Position numbers and translations under genes: made by a program. The notes beneath the pieces are model-generated. The model saw only the letters and a list, made by a program, of their open reading frames with translations, was not told the DNA's origin and made no database searches. Below, in pieces: positions 1-5,959 of a DNA stretch of 6,496 nt. Position 1 is the stretch's first letter. Each line of letters begins with the position of its first letter. The DNA lies in assembly GCA_002440625.1 (NCBI GenBank), contig DJUV01000324.1, forward strand, positions 1 to 6,496, read 5' to 3'. This DNA is from Rhodobacteraceae bacterium UBA6273 (GTDB lineage Bacteria; Pseudomonadota; Alphaproteobacteria; Rhodobacterales; Rhodobacteraceae).

Positions 1-23
1 AATGGACGACGGGCAGCGCCCCG

Positions 24-1142
24 TTACTCCGCCGCCTCGCGCGCGTCGATCTCGGCGGCCCGCGCTTCGACCAGCCCGACGATATGGTCGATCATCTTCT
101 CGTTCGAAAGCTTATGGTTCTGCTTGCCCGCCAGATAGACCATGCCCGACCCTGCCCCGCCGCCGGTAAAGCCGATGTCGGTCATCAGCGCCTCGCCCGG
201 CCCGTTCACCACGCAACCGATGATCGACAGGCTCATCGGCGTCTTGATATGTTCAAGCCGCTTTTCCAGCGCCTCGACCGTCTTGATGACGTCGAAGCCC
301 TGCCGCGCGCAGGAGGGGCAGGAGATGATCTGGACGCCGCGGGTCCGAAGGCCCAGCGATTTCAGGATCTCATAGCCGACCTTCACCTCCTCGACCGGAT
401 CGGCCGAGAGGGAAACGCGGATCGTGTCGCCGATCCCGGCCCAGAGGAGGCTGCCAAGGCCGACCGCCGACTTGACCGTGCCGGACATCAGGCCGCCAGC
501 CTCGGTGATGCCAAGATGGATCGGCGCGTCGGTCGCTTCGGCCAGTTTCTGGTAGGCGGCGGCGGCAAGGAACACATCCGAGGCCTTGCAGGAAATCTTG
601 AACTCGTGAAAGTCGTTGTCCTGCAAAAGCTTGATATGGTCGAGACCGCTTTCGACCATGGCATCGGGGCAAGGCTCGCCGTATTTTTCCAGAAGGTGCC
701 GTTCCAGCGACCCGGCGTTGACACCGATGCGGATCGAACAGCCGTGGTCCTTGGCGGCCTTCACCACCTCGGCCACGCGCTTCGCGTCGCCGATATTGCC
801 GGGGTTGATGCGCAGACAGGCGGCTCCCGCCTCGGCCGCCTCGATGGCGCGGCGGTAGTGGAAATGGATATCGGCGACGATCGGCACCGGGCTTTCGCGG
901 ACGATTTCCCTCAGCGCCCGCGTCGATTCCTCATCCGGGGTCGAGACCCGCACGATATCGGCCCCGGCGACGACCGAGCGCTGGATCTGCTCCACCGTCG
1001 CCTTCACGTCGGTCGTCAGAGTGTTGGTCATGGTCTGGACGGTGATCGGCGCGTCGCCGCCGACCGGCACCTTGCCGACCATGATCTGGCGCGATTTGCG
1101 GCGCATCACATCGCGCCACGGGCGGATCGGATTATGGGACAT
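24..1142 (-). CDS. ispG: 4-hydroxy-3-methylbut-2-en-1-yl diphosphate synthase (IspG/GcpE)
   Basis: IspG catalyses the penultimate step of the MEP isoprenoid pathway in the cytoplasm: reductive ring opening of methylerythritol cyclodiphosphate to HMBPP, using a [4Fe-4S] cluster and an outside electron donor. The 372-residue protein has the usual length of the short bacterial form. An N-terminal TIM-barrel fills about residues 15-260 ([15 protein letters not shown] at 27-41, ADIHFHY at 90-96, RINPGNIG at 111-118). The C-terminal cluster domain shows the expected ligands: C275 and C278 in SCPSCAR, C310 in GCVVNGPGE, and E317. The start is the ATG at 1142; [10 protein letters not shown] is a typical N terminus for this group, and a weak AAGAG ribosome-binding site lies about nine bases upstream. 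It lies 77 bases downstream of the RodZ-like gene, an order also seen in Escherichia coli (rodZ-ispG). All key residues are intact. Confidence 0.97.
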   Translation of the reverse strand: MSHNPIRPWRDVMRRKSRQIMVGKVPVGGDAPITVQTMTNTLTTDVKATVEQIQRSVVAGADIVRVSTPDEESTRALREIVRESPVPIVADIHFHYRRAIEAAEAGAACLRINPGNIGDAKRVAEVVKAAKDHGCSIRIGVNAGSLERHLLEKYGEPCPDAMVESGLDHIKLLQDNDFHEFKISCKASDVFLAAAAYQKLAEATDAPIHLGITEAGGLMSGTVKSAVGLGSLLWAGIGDTIRVSLSADPVEEVKVGYEILKSLGLRTRGVQIISCPSCARQGFDVIKTVEALEKRLEHIKTPMSLSIIGCVVNGPGEALMTDIGFTGGGAGSGMVYLAGKQNHKLSNEKMIDHIVGLVEARAAEIDAREAAE

Positions 1143-1156
1143 GGCGGGGGCTCTTT

Positions 1157-1191
1157 GCAGGGTTCGGCGTCGTGACCTAGATAGACCCTGC
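1157..1191 (-). repeat. Inverted repeat in the ispG leader
   Basis: Perfect 7-base arms GCAGGGT (1157-1163) and ACCCTGC (1185-1191) are separated by 21 bases in the short gap between the RodZ-like gene and ispG. On the minus strand the second arm ends right beside the weak AAGAG ribosome-binding site of ispG. It is not followed by a T-run, so it does not look like a terminator. It could be a leader hairpin or chance in GC-rich DNA. Confidence 0.3.
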
Positions 1192-1219
1192 CATCGCCGG
1201 CGGCAACCGCGACCCGTGC

Positions 1220-2455
1220 CTACTCGGTCAAGGGCTCGCCCGCAACGGCAGAGGTCGCGTCGGCGGTCGAGAACTTCACCAGATCAGCATCGCCCGTCAT
1301 GTCGGCCACGGTATAGGCCGTCGTCAGCGCCTCGGGCGAAAGGACGACGTTCTTGGTGACGGAGCCGCGGGCACCGGCAGGCCCGTAGGTCTGGCCGTTC
1401 ACCGCGAAATAGAGCGCACCGGATTCGCCGACACGGAGGACCGGCGCCTCTTCAAGCTTCGGCAGCGGGTAACGCTCGCCCGCGTCAAGAATCTTCTCGA
1501 AGATCGTCGAGCCGTCGGCAGCGGTGATCCTGACCCAGGCGGGACGCACGGCCAGAAGTTCGACCTGCGCGGCATCGGAGGCGATGACCTGAACCGGCGT
1601 ATCGCCCAGCGCCGGCGCGGCATCGGCGGCGACGGTCGTTGTTTCCTCGACCGGCTTCGCAGCGACGCCGGCAAGGGCGCCGACGGTGCGCGGGTCGATG
1701 GCCGCGATCGGCCCGTCGCGGGCGACCAGCACCGGCACGTCCAGGGCCTCGGGGCGGTAGAGCCGGTCGAAGGCCTCAGGCGCGGGGGCCGCATCGGTGG
1801 CGGGACGCTCGGCAAGGGCAATCTCGGTCGCCTCGGCCTGGTTGGCGCTGCCGCCGCCCGTTGCGGACAGGGGATCAAGTTCGGCGATGACGCCGGGCGA
1901 TTGCTCTGCCGGGGCGAGCTGGACCCTCTGCACTTCCTGCAGCACCGTCCAGCCGCCATAGCCAAGACCGCCGATAAGCGTCAGGAGGACAGCGATGGAG
2001 CCGATGGCGCCGGGCTGGATGCCCGACCAGAACGCCTCGCCCTGCGGCACGAAGGGCGCCTTGGGGTTGGCGAGCGGATCGGCATAGGCCGGGGCGCGGG
2101 TATTGCCGGTTTTCTTCAGGCCGGAGGCCGCCGCCGACATGCCATGGGCGACGGTGAAGTTCGCTTCCTGACAGAAGCGCTGGAAGGCCCATTCCGGGTC
2201 CATGCCGAGATAGCGCGCATAGGAGCGGACATAGCCCGCGACAAAGCCCGGCGTTTCAAAGGCCGAGACATCGCAATTCTCGATCGCGGCAATGTAACTT
2301 GCCTTGATCTTCAATTCGCGCTGAACATCAAGCAGCGACTTGGCGAGCGTTGCACGCTCGCCCCGCATCACGTCGCCGAGCCGCAATTCGAAATCGTCAA
2401 ACCCCTTGGGTTTGCTTTCGTCTTGCGCCGAAGGTGGGACCCTCCGCCCGATCAT
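1220..2455 (-). CDS. RodZ-like membrane-anchored helix-turn-helix protein (DUF4115 C-terminal domain)
   Basis: This 411-residue protein has RodZ architecture. In order: a cytoplasmic Cro/CI-like helix-turn-helix domain (about 27-95, with [18 protein letters not shown] and [10 protein letters not shown] leading to [14 protein letters not shown]), a basic/polar stretch, one hydrophobic membrane segment (about 148-170, [20 protein letters not shown]), a long Ala/Pro/Glu-rich linker (about 175-295), and a C-terminal RodZ_C/DUF4115 beta domain (about 297-372, with [13 protein letters not shown] and YGPAGARG). In E. coli, RodZ links MreB filaments to the cell-wall elongation machinery; the same role here is inferred. 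No mreB or other shape gene is in view. A poorly conserved tail of about 40 residues follows the C-terminal domain. The ATG at 2455 has only a weak G-rich ribosome-binding site, but no other start lies upstream of the helix-turn-helix domain. Its position just before ispG matches the E. coli rodZ-ispG pair. Confidence 0.88.
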   Translation of the reverse strand: MIGRRVPPSAQDESKPKGFDDFELRLGDVMRGERATLAKSLLDVQRELKIKASYIAAIENCDVSAFETPGFVAGYVRSYARYLGMDPEWAFQRFCQEANFTVAHGMSAAASGLKKTGNTRAPAYADPLANPKAPFVPQGEAFWSGIQPGAIGSIAVLLTLIGGLGYGGWTVLQEVQRVQLAPAEQSPGVIAELDPLSATGGGSANQAEATEIALAERPATDAAPAPEAFDRLYRPEALDVPVLVARDGPIAAIDPRTVGALAGVAAKPVEETTTVAADAAPALGDTPVQVIASDAAQVELLAVRPAWVRITAADGSTIFEKILDAGERYPLPKLEEAPVLRVGESGALYFAVNGQTYGPAGARGSVTKNVVLSPEALTTAYTVADMTGDADLVKFSTADATSAVAGEPLTE

Positions 2456-2486
2456 GCCACTGCCCCGTACCTATCCCCTGGACGGC

Positions 2487-2499
2487 CGACGATTCGTCG
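2487..2499. repeat. 13-base palindrome upstream of the RodZ-like gene
   Basis: CGACGA-T-TCGTCG is a perfect palindrome with 6-base arms around one central base. It lies 32 bases upstream of the RodZ-like start codon and would fall within the leader if the candidate promoter at 2513-2541 is used. Its size and symmetry would suit a dimeric regulator, but no regulator is known to me for it. Confidence 0.25.
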
Positions 2500-2539
2500 C
2501 CCTGTGTGCCGTCCTATTGTCCGTTTGATACCACAGGGC
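2499..2539. repeat. Long-loop inverted repeat in the hemA to RodZ-like gap
   Basis: Perfect 8-base arms GCCCTGTG (2499-2506) and CACAGGGC (2532-2539) are separated by 25 bases. They bracket the candidate -10 element and overlap the candidate -35 element of the RodZ-like gene. There is no T-run on the hemA side, so it is not a clear hemA terminator. It could be an operator pair, a weak hairpin at the hemA 3' end, or chance. Confidence 0.3.
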
Positions 2540-2541
2540 AA
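2513..2541 (-). promoter_or_regulatory. Candidate promoter for the RodZ-like gene and ispG
   Basis: On the minus strand TTGCCC (2541-2536; four of six bases match the sigma-70 -35 consensus) is followed 17 bases later by AATAGG (2518-2513; three of six match the -10). Transcription would begin near 2506, giving a leader of about 50 bases. The spacing is ideal but the -10 is poor, so this is only the best candidate in the 110-base gap after hemA. Transcription by read-through from hemA is the alternative. Confidence 0.25.
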
Positions 2542-2565
2542 GGCCGAATGCGACCTTTGATGACC

Positions 2566-3789
2566 TCAGGCCGAGAGTTCAGCGCGATTCAGCGCACAAT
2601 GTGACCAGAGATTATCCATCGCGCGGACGAGATGGTCGATGTCGCCCATGGAATGCACCGGCGAGGGCGTGAAGCGCAGCCTTTCGGTGCCGCGCGGCAC
2701 GGTCGGGAAGTTGATCGGCTGGACATAGATCCCGTAGTGCTCGAGCATCATGTCGGAAATCATCTTGCAATGCAGGGGGTTGCCGACATGGACCGGGACG
2801 ATGTGGGTGCCGTGGTCGATGATCGGCAGGCCAAGCGCGCGGAGCCGGGCCTTGAGGACGCGGGCATGTTCCTGCTGCTTGTCGCGCAGACCTTGGGCCG
2901 TTTTCACGTAGCGGACCGAGGCCGCCGCCCCCGCCGCTACGGCAGGCGGCAGCGAGGTGGTGAAGATGAAACCGGGGGCGTAGGAGCGGATCGCGTCGAC
3001 CATCTTGGCCGAGGCCGCGATATAGCCGCCCATGACGCCAAAAGCCTTGGCGAGCGTCGCGTTGATAATGTCGATGCGGCCCATCAGCCCAAGCTTTTCC
3101 GCCACCCCTGCCCCGCGCGGCCCGTACATGCCGACGGCATGGACCTCATCAAGGTAGGTGAGCGCGCCAAATTCCTGCGCCGCGTCGCAAATCTCTTCCA
3201 TCGGGCAGATGTCGCCATCCATCGAATAGACCGACTCGAAAGCGACGAGTTTCGGCGCCGCCGGATCGTCGGCGGCCATCAGTGCCTTCAGATGCGCCAC
3301 GTCGTTGTGGCGGAAGATGCGCTTCTCGCCGCCGTTACGCTTGATCCCCTCGATCATCGAGGCGTGGTTCAGCGCGTCCGAATAGATGATGAGGCCGGGG
3401 AAGAGCTTCGGCAGCGTCGAAAGCGTCGCGTCATTGGCGATATAGGCCGAGGTGAAGACCAGCGCCGCTTCCTTGCGGTGCAGATCGGCGATCTCGGCCT
3501 CAAGCCGCTTGTGATAGACCGTGGTGCCGGAAATGTTGCGCGTCCCGCCCGAACCGGCGCCAGTGGCGTCAAGCGCCTCGTGCATCGCGGCAAGCACGAC
3601 CGGGTGCTGCCCCATGCCGAGATAGTCGTTGCCGCACCAGACGGTGATCTCTTTCTCGGTGCCGTCGGGCCGGGTCCAGATGGCCTTCGGGAACTGGCCC
3701 TTCCGCCGCTCGATGTCGATGAAGGTGCGGTAGCGGCCTTCGTCGTGAAGCCGCTTGAGCGCCATATCGAGCTGCTGGTCGTAATTCAT
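2566..3789 (-). CDS. hemA: 5-aminolevulinate synthase (HemA, ALAS)
   Basis: This PLP-dependent enzyme condenses glycine with succinyl-CoA to 5-aminolevulinate, CO2 and CoA, the committing step of tetrapyrrole synthesis by the C4 (Shemin) route of alphaproteobacteria; it acts in the cytoplasm. At 407 residues it is full length. Visible active-site features of the alpha-oxoamine synthase fold are R21, N54 in WCGNDYLG, T83 and N85 in GGTRNISG, H142 in NHASMIEG, S189 in VYSMDGD, D214 and H217 in YLDEVHAVG, and the Schiff-base lysine K248 in TLAKAFG. The C-terminal RLRFTPSP segment (370-377) holds the arginine expected to bind the glycine carboxylate. The ATG at 3789 has a clear AGGAG ribosome-binding site (3796-3800) six bases away. 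An FNR-like site lies about 60 bases upstream, suggesting oxygen control. A Cys-Pro pair (C195-P196) resembles, imperfectly, a haem-regulatory motif. Other family members (BioF, KBL, SPT) are excluded by the ALAS-type VYSMDGD and TLAKAFG context and by length. Confidence 0.98.
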   Translation of the reverse strand: MNYDQQLDMALKRLHDEGRYRTFIDIERRKGQFPKAIWTRPDGTEKEITVWCGNDYLGMGQHPVVLAAMHEALDATGAGSGGTRNISGTTVYHKRLEAEIADLHRKEAALVFTSAYIANDATLSTLPKLFPGLIIYSDALNHASMIEGIKRNGGEKRIFRHNDVAHLKALMAADDPAAPKLVAFESVYSMDGDICPMEEICDAAQEFGALTYLDEVHAVGMYGPRGAGVAEKLGLMGRIDIINATLAKAFGVMGGYIAASAKMVDAIRSYAPGFIFTTSLPPAVAAGAAASVRYVKTAQGLRDKQQEHARVLKARLRALGLPIIDHGTHIVPVHVGNPLHCKMISDMMLEHYGIYVQPINFPTVPRGTERLRFTPSPVHSMGDIDHLVRAMDNLWSHCALNRAELSA

Positions 3790-3807
3790 ATCCGTCTCCT
3801 CTGGCTC

Positions 3808-3820
3808 TGATCCGCGATCA
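3808..3820. promoter_or_regulatory. Inverted repeat TGATC-N3-GATCA in the hemA leader
   Basis: TGATC (3808-3812), CGC, GATCA (3816-3820) is a perfect inverted repeat between the FNR-like site and the hemA ribosome-binding site. Read on the minus strand it becomes TTGATCGCGGATCAG, which resembles an FNR/CRP site but with the half-sites one base too far apart. It lies near the transcription start expected for a class II FNR promoter, where a bound protein would repress. The function is inferred. Confidence 0.3.
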
Positions 3821-3850
3821 AAGCCCTAGGCCTCCTGTTCGCACCTCGCC

Positions 3851-3864
3851 TTGATAGAGGTCAA
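3851..3864. promoter_or_regulatory. FNR/FnrL-type binding site upstream of hemA
   Basis: TTGAT-AGAG-GTCAA matches the FNR consensus TTGAT-N4-ATCAA at nine of ten defined positions, and its outer bases TTGA/TCAA are perfectly symmetric. FNR-type proteins are [4Fe-4S] regulators that bind such sites when oxygen is low. The centre lies at 3857/3858. If it acts at -41.5 (class II activation), hemA transcription would start near 3816, and the -10 would fall at 3828-3823, where the minus strand reads TAGGGC, a weak hexamer of the kind that needs an activator. FnrL control of hemA is established in Rhodobacter sphaeroides. Related regulators (Dnr/Nnr) recognise near-identical sites, so which protein binds cannot be read from sequence. 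Confidence 0.75.
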
Positions 3865-3911
3865 GTGCGACAAAAGGCAGTGTACAAAATGCCGCTGACT
3901 TTCGCGTGAGG

Positions 3912-3931
3912 AAAAAGGGGGCGCCGCCCCC
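3912..3931 (-). terminator. Leftward hairpin with T-run, upstream of the hemA promoter
   Basis: On the minus strand, arms GGGGGC (3931-3926) and GCCCCC (3922-3917) with a 3-base loop are followed at once by TTTTT (3916-3912), the geometry of an intrinsic terminator. No minus-strand gene lies directly upstream, so it would stop stray leftward transcripts before the hemA promoter. It is also the first palindrome of the composite repeat described separately. Confidence 0.5.
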
Positions 3932-3984
3932 TCCTCCGGATCAAGTCCGGGATTCACCCCCCGGGGGTATTTGGGGCAACGAAG
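3917..3984. repeat. Composite intergenic palindromic repeat
   Basis: Three palindromes lie in a row: GGGGGC-GCC-GCCCCC (3917-3931), CCGGA-TCAAG-TCCGG (3936-3950) and CCCCCGGGGG (3958-3967), followed by TATTTGGGGCAACGAAG (3968-3984). The middle unit, CCGGATCAAGTCCGG, resembles a dispersed palindrome that I recall as frequent between genes in alphaproteobacteria, and the last unit with its TATTTGGGG tail resembles intergenic repeats common in Rhodobacterales. This identification is from memory and not from a search. The region is non-coding and separates the hemA control region from the dipeptidase promoter. Confidence 0.5.
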
Positions 3985-4017
3985 AAGCTGGATGGGTTCG
4001 ATGCGGGAGGCCGGCGC

Positions 4018-4066
4018 GGTCTGGACACCGGCGCCGGCGCTGCTACGGTCCGGGGCGATCCAGACC
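4018..4066 (+). repeat. Inverted repeat spanning the dipeptidase promoter and leader
   Basis: Perfect 8-base arms GGTCTGGA (4018-4025) and TCCAGACC (4059-4066) enclose 33 bases, including the 10-base palindrome CCGGCGCCGG (4028-4037). The left arm overlaps the candidate -35 and the right arm ends directly beside the AAGGAG ribosome-binding site. If the transcription start near 4056 is right, only the right arm is transcribed, so this would act as DNA (paired operators) and not as an RNA hairpin. Confidence 0.3.
4022..4049 (+). promoter_or_regulatory. Candidate sigma-70-type promoter of the dipeptidase gene
   Basis: TGGACA (4022-4027; five of six match the -35 consensus) is followed after 16 bases by TACGGT (4044-4049; three of six match, with the key T, A and final T). 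A TGC triplet lies just before the -10. Transcription would begin near 4056, giving a leader of about 24 bases that holds the AAGGAG ribosome-binding site (4067-4072) seven bases before the ATG. Confidence 0.45.
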
Positions 4067-4079
4067 AAGGAGAAGACCC

Positions 4080-5459
4080 ATGAGCCTCGACGCCGTTCTT
4101 GCCCGTATTGACGACACCCTTCCTGAAGCGATGGAGCGGCTCTTTGGCCTGTTGCGCATCCAGTCGATCTCCACCGATCCGGCCTACAAGGCCGAATGCG
4201 CCAAGGCGGCGGACTGGCTGGTCGCGGATCTGAAATCGCTCGGCTTCGAGGCGGCAGCGCGGCGGACGCCCGGCCATCCGATGGTGGTCGGTCATGGCGG
4301 CGGCGTGGGCAAGCATCTCCTCTTCTATGGGCATTACGATGTGCAGCCGGTCGATCCGCTCAATCTTTGGAATACCCCGCCCTTCGAGCCCCGGATCGAA
4401 GACACGCCGAACGGCCCGGTAATGCGCGGGCGCGGCACCTCGGACGACAAGGGCCAGTTGATGACCTTCATCGAGGCGTGCCGCGCCTGGAAGGCGGTAC
4501 ATGGCACGCTTCCCGGAAAGCTCACGATCTTTCTTGAGGGCGAGGAGGAATCCGGCTCGCCCTCGCTCATCCCGTTCATGAAGGAAAACGCCAAGGAACT
4601 GACGGCCGAGATCGCGCTGATCTGCGATACCTCGATGGTATCGCCCGGCGTGCCGTCGATTGCCGGGCAATTGCGCGGGATGTTGAAGGATGAATTCACG
4701 CTCCACGGGCCGAGGATCGACCTCCATTCCGGCCACTACGGCGGGCCGGGCCTGAACCCTTTGCGCGAGATTGCGAAGATCGTGGCGTCGTTCCACGACC
4801 CGAAGACGGGGCGCGTCGCGGTCGAGGGCTTCTATGACGGCGTTCACGAGGTTCCGGCGGCACTTCTGGCGCAGTGGAACAACACCGGCTTTGACGAGAA
4901 GGACTACCTTTCCAGCGTCGGCTATACCGTCGCGCATGGTGAGGAAGGCTATTCCACGCTGGAACAGCAATGGTCGCGCCCGACCTTGGAAATCAACGGG
5001 CTGTGGGGCGGCTACCAGGGCGCGGGGTCAAAGACGGTGATCCCGGCCGAGGCGCATTGCAAGATCACCTGCCGGCTGGTCGGCGACATGGACCCCGACG
5101 ATCTTCGCAGGAAAATCCGCGCCCATGTCGAGGCGCGGCTGCCGAAGGATGCCCGCGTGACCTGGGACCAGAGCCTCGAAGGCTCGCCGGCTGCGGTGAT
5201 GAATACCAACCGGGCGGAGTTTGCCGCCGCCAAGCAGGCGCTTTCGGATGAATGGAACCGCGAGGCGGTGATCGTCGGCATGGGCGGGTCGATCCCCATC
5301 GCCGGGTTCTTCAAGGAAGTCCTTGGCATGGATGCGATGCTGATCGGCTTCGCCAATGATGACGACGCCATCCACAGCCCGAACGAGAAGTATGACGTGA
5401 AGAGCTTCCACAAGGGCATCCGCTCATGGGCGCGGATTCTGGCGGCGCTGAACGGGTAA
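4080..5459 (+). CDS. M20-family zinc dipeptidase (carnosinase/CNDP-like)
   Basis: This 459-residue cytosolic di-zinc peptidase is predicted to cleave dipeptides or similar small amides; it has no signal peptide. The ligand pattern of the M20 family is complete: H85 in YGHYDVQP with D87 beside it, bridging D122 in GTSDDKG, general base E156 and zinc ligand E157 in EGEEESGS, D183 in ICDTSM, and H432 in DAIHSPNE. The lid/dimerisation domain is inserted at about 195-320 and carries H216 in DLHSGHYGG, which in carnosinase-type enzymes reaches into the partner's active site. These motifs fit the cytosolic non-specific dipeptidase branch better than DapE, ArgE or carboxypeptidase G2, but the substrate cannot be read from sequence. 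The ATG at 4080 is chosen because it follows AAGGAG by seven bases and the homologous region begins there; the frame stays open upstream to 3906, but through the repeat element. It is divergent from hemA and ends in a shared terminator. Confidence 0.93.
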   Translation: MSLDAVLARIDDTLPEAMERLFGLLRIQSISTDPAYKAECAKAADWLVADLKSLGFEAAARRTPGHPMVVGHGGGVGKHLLFYGHYDVQPVDPLNLWNTPPFEPRIEDTPNGPVMRGRGTSDDKGQLMTFIEACRAWKAVHGTLPGKLTIFLEGEEESGSPSLIPFMKENAKELTAEIALICDTSMVSPGVPSIAGQLRGMLKDEFTLHGPRIDLHSGHYGGPGLNPLREIAKIVASFHDPKTGRVAVEGFYDGVHEVPAALLAQWNNTGFDEKDYLSSVGYTVAHGEEGYSTLEQQWSRPTLEINGLWGGYQGAGSKTVIPAEAHCKITCRLVGDMDPDDLRRKIRAHVEARLPKDARVTWDQSLEGSPAAVMNTNRAEFAAAKQALSDEWNREAVIVGMGGSIPIAGFFKEVLGMDAMLIGFANDDDAIHSPNEKYDVKSFHKGIRSWARILAALNG

Positions 5460-5485
5460 GGTGACGGCACAAATCCGGCACATGA

Positions 5486-5507
5486 AAACGGGGGCCCGAA
5501 GGCCCCC
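5486..5507 (-). terminator. Hairpin terminator between convergent genes
   Basis: Arms GGGGGCC (5490-5496) and GGCCCCC (5501-5507) form a perfect 7-base-pair GC stem with a 4-base loop. On the minus strand the loop reads TTCG, a very stable tetraloop, and the stem is followed by GTTTTC, so the best fit is termination of the DUF1344-type gene. On the plus strand the loop is CGAA and only ATTCCC follows, so termination of the dipeptidase transcript is possible but weaker. Confidence 0.8.
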
Positions 5508-5529
5508 ATTCCCTGCGCTGCGCTTGCGG

Positions 5530-5787
5530 CTACTTGATGACCGTCACCGCCGTCGCCTCATGCTGGGTTCCCTTCATCGCCCAGGCCACGGAGACCTTTT
5601 CGCCGACCTTCAGGCCGGGGTCCTTGAAGTTGGCCGGCAACATGTAGACCGTGCCGTCGGACAGGGTCAGGGAATGGGCCTTGATGTCGATCGACTTGAT
5701 CGTGCCCTCGGCCGTGGTCGAGGCCAGGGCGAGCCCGGCAGAACCCATGGCGGCAAGAAAGACGAGGGGAAGTGCAAAGGAACGCAT
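5530..5787 (-). CDS. Small exported DUF1344-type protein
   Basis: This 85-residue protein has a typical Sec signal peptide: MRSF, a hydrophobic core ALPLVFLAAMGSAGLALA, and a likely cleavage after A22 (ALA-S). The mature domain of about 63 residues (AEGTIKSIDIKAHSLTLSDG, then YMLPANF, then VGEKVSVAW) is a compact beta-rich unit that I match to DUF1344, short periplasmic proteins of alphaproteobacteria with no known function. The pattern of short strands resembles small OB-like folds, but that is inference. It has no cysteines in the mature part and no lipobox. The ATG at 5787 is chosen over the longer open frame (to 5916) because it begins the signal peptide and follows GGAG (5797-5800) at nine bases. 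It stands alone on its strand, convergent with the dipeptidase and divergent from the GNAT gene. Confidence 0.8.
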   Translation of the reverse strand: MRSFALPLVFLAAMGSAGLALASTTAEGTIKSIDIKAHSLTLSDGTVYMLPANFKDPGLKVGEKVSVAWAMKGTQHEATAVTVIK

Positions 5788-5806
5788 GATGCGCTGCTCC
5801 GGTATT

Positions 5807-5824
5807 TGGATCGGTCTCGATCCA
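5807..5824. repeat. Hairpin or operator beside the DUF1344-type gene start
   Basis: TGGATC (5807-5812) and GATCCA (5819-5824) are perfect 6-base arms around a 6-base spacer, placed just upstream of the GGAG ribosome-binding site. As RNA it would form a leader hairpin; as DNA it could be an operator. I see CTGACA (5838-5833, minus strand), a good -35 match, just upstream, but no good -10 at the right spacing. Confidence 0.35.
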
Positions 5825-5959
5825 GTGCTGTCAGAAGCCGTCCGGGACGGTCGCGTCGGCAGGAGGTGAAGCTTTCTGCCCGGCCGTCCCCGGCCTCGCA
5901 GCAAGGTATGACGCAATGCAGCGAAGCCGGGAAGTGGGCCGCCGGAGCCTTTGATCGGC

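Noticed and set aside
11..21. Small stem GGGC-AGC-GCCC after the ispG stop
   Set aside because: Only four base pairs with no T-run on the minus strand, so it does not qualify as a terminator.
84..1175. 363-codon open frame on the plus strand opposite ispG
   Set aside because: It lies antisense to a complete, motif-perfect ispG. Its product is rich in Arg, Asp, Ala and His with no domain I recognise. Long antisense frames are expected in GC-rich genes because stop codons become rare.
2632..3810. 392-codon open frame on the plus strand covering almost all of hemA
   Set aside because: It is the mirror of a certain hemA, with the same Arg/Asp/His-rich composition and no recognisable domain. Codon structure is explained by the minus-strand gene.
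3906..4079. 58-codon upstream extension of the dipeptidase
   Set aside because: It passes through the palindromic repeat and the candidate promoter and gives a Pro/Arg/Gly-rich peptide unlike a signal peptide or domain. The ATG at 4080 has an excellent ribosome-binding site.
3954..4970. 338-codon open frame on the minus strand opposite the dipeptidase
   Set aside because: It is antisense to a gene with every M20 metal ligand in place, it runs into the repeat region, and it has no recognisable motif.
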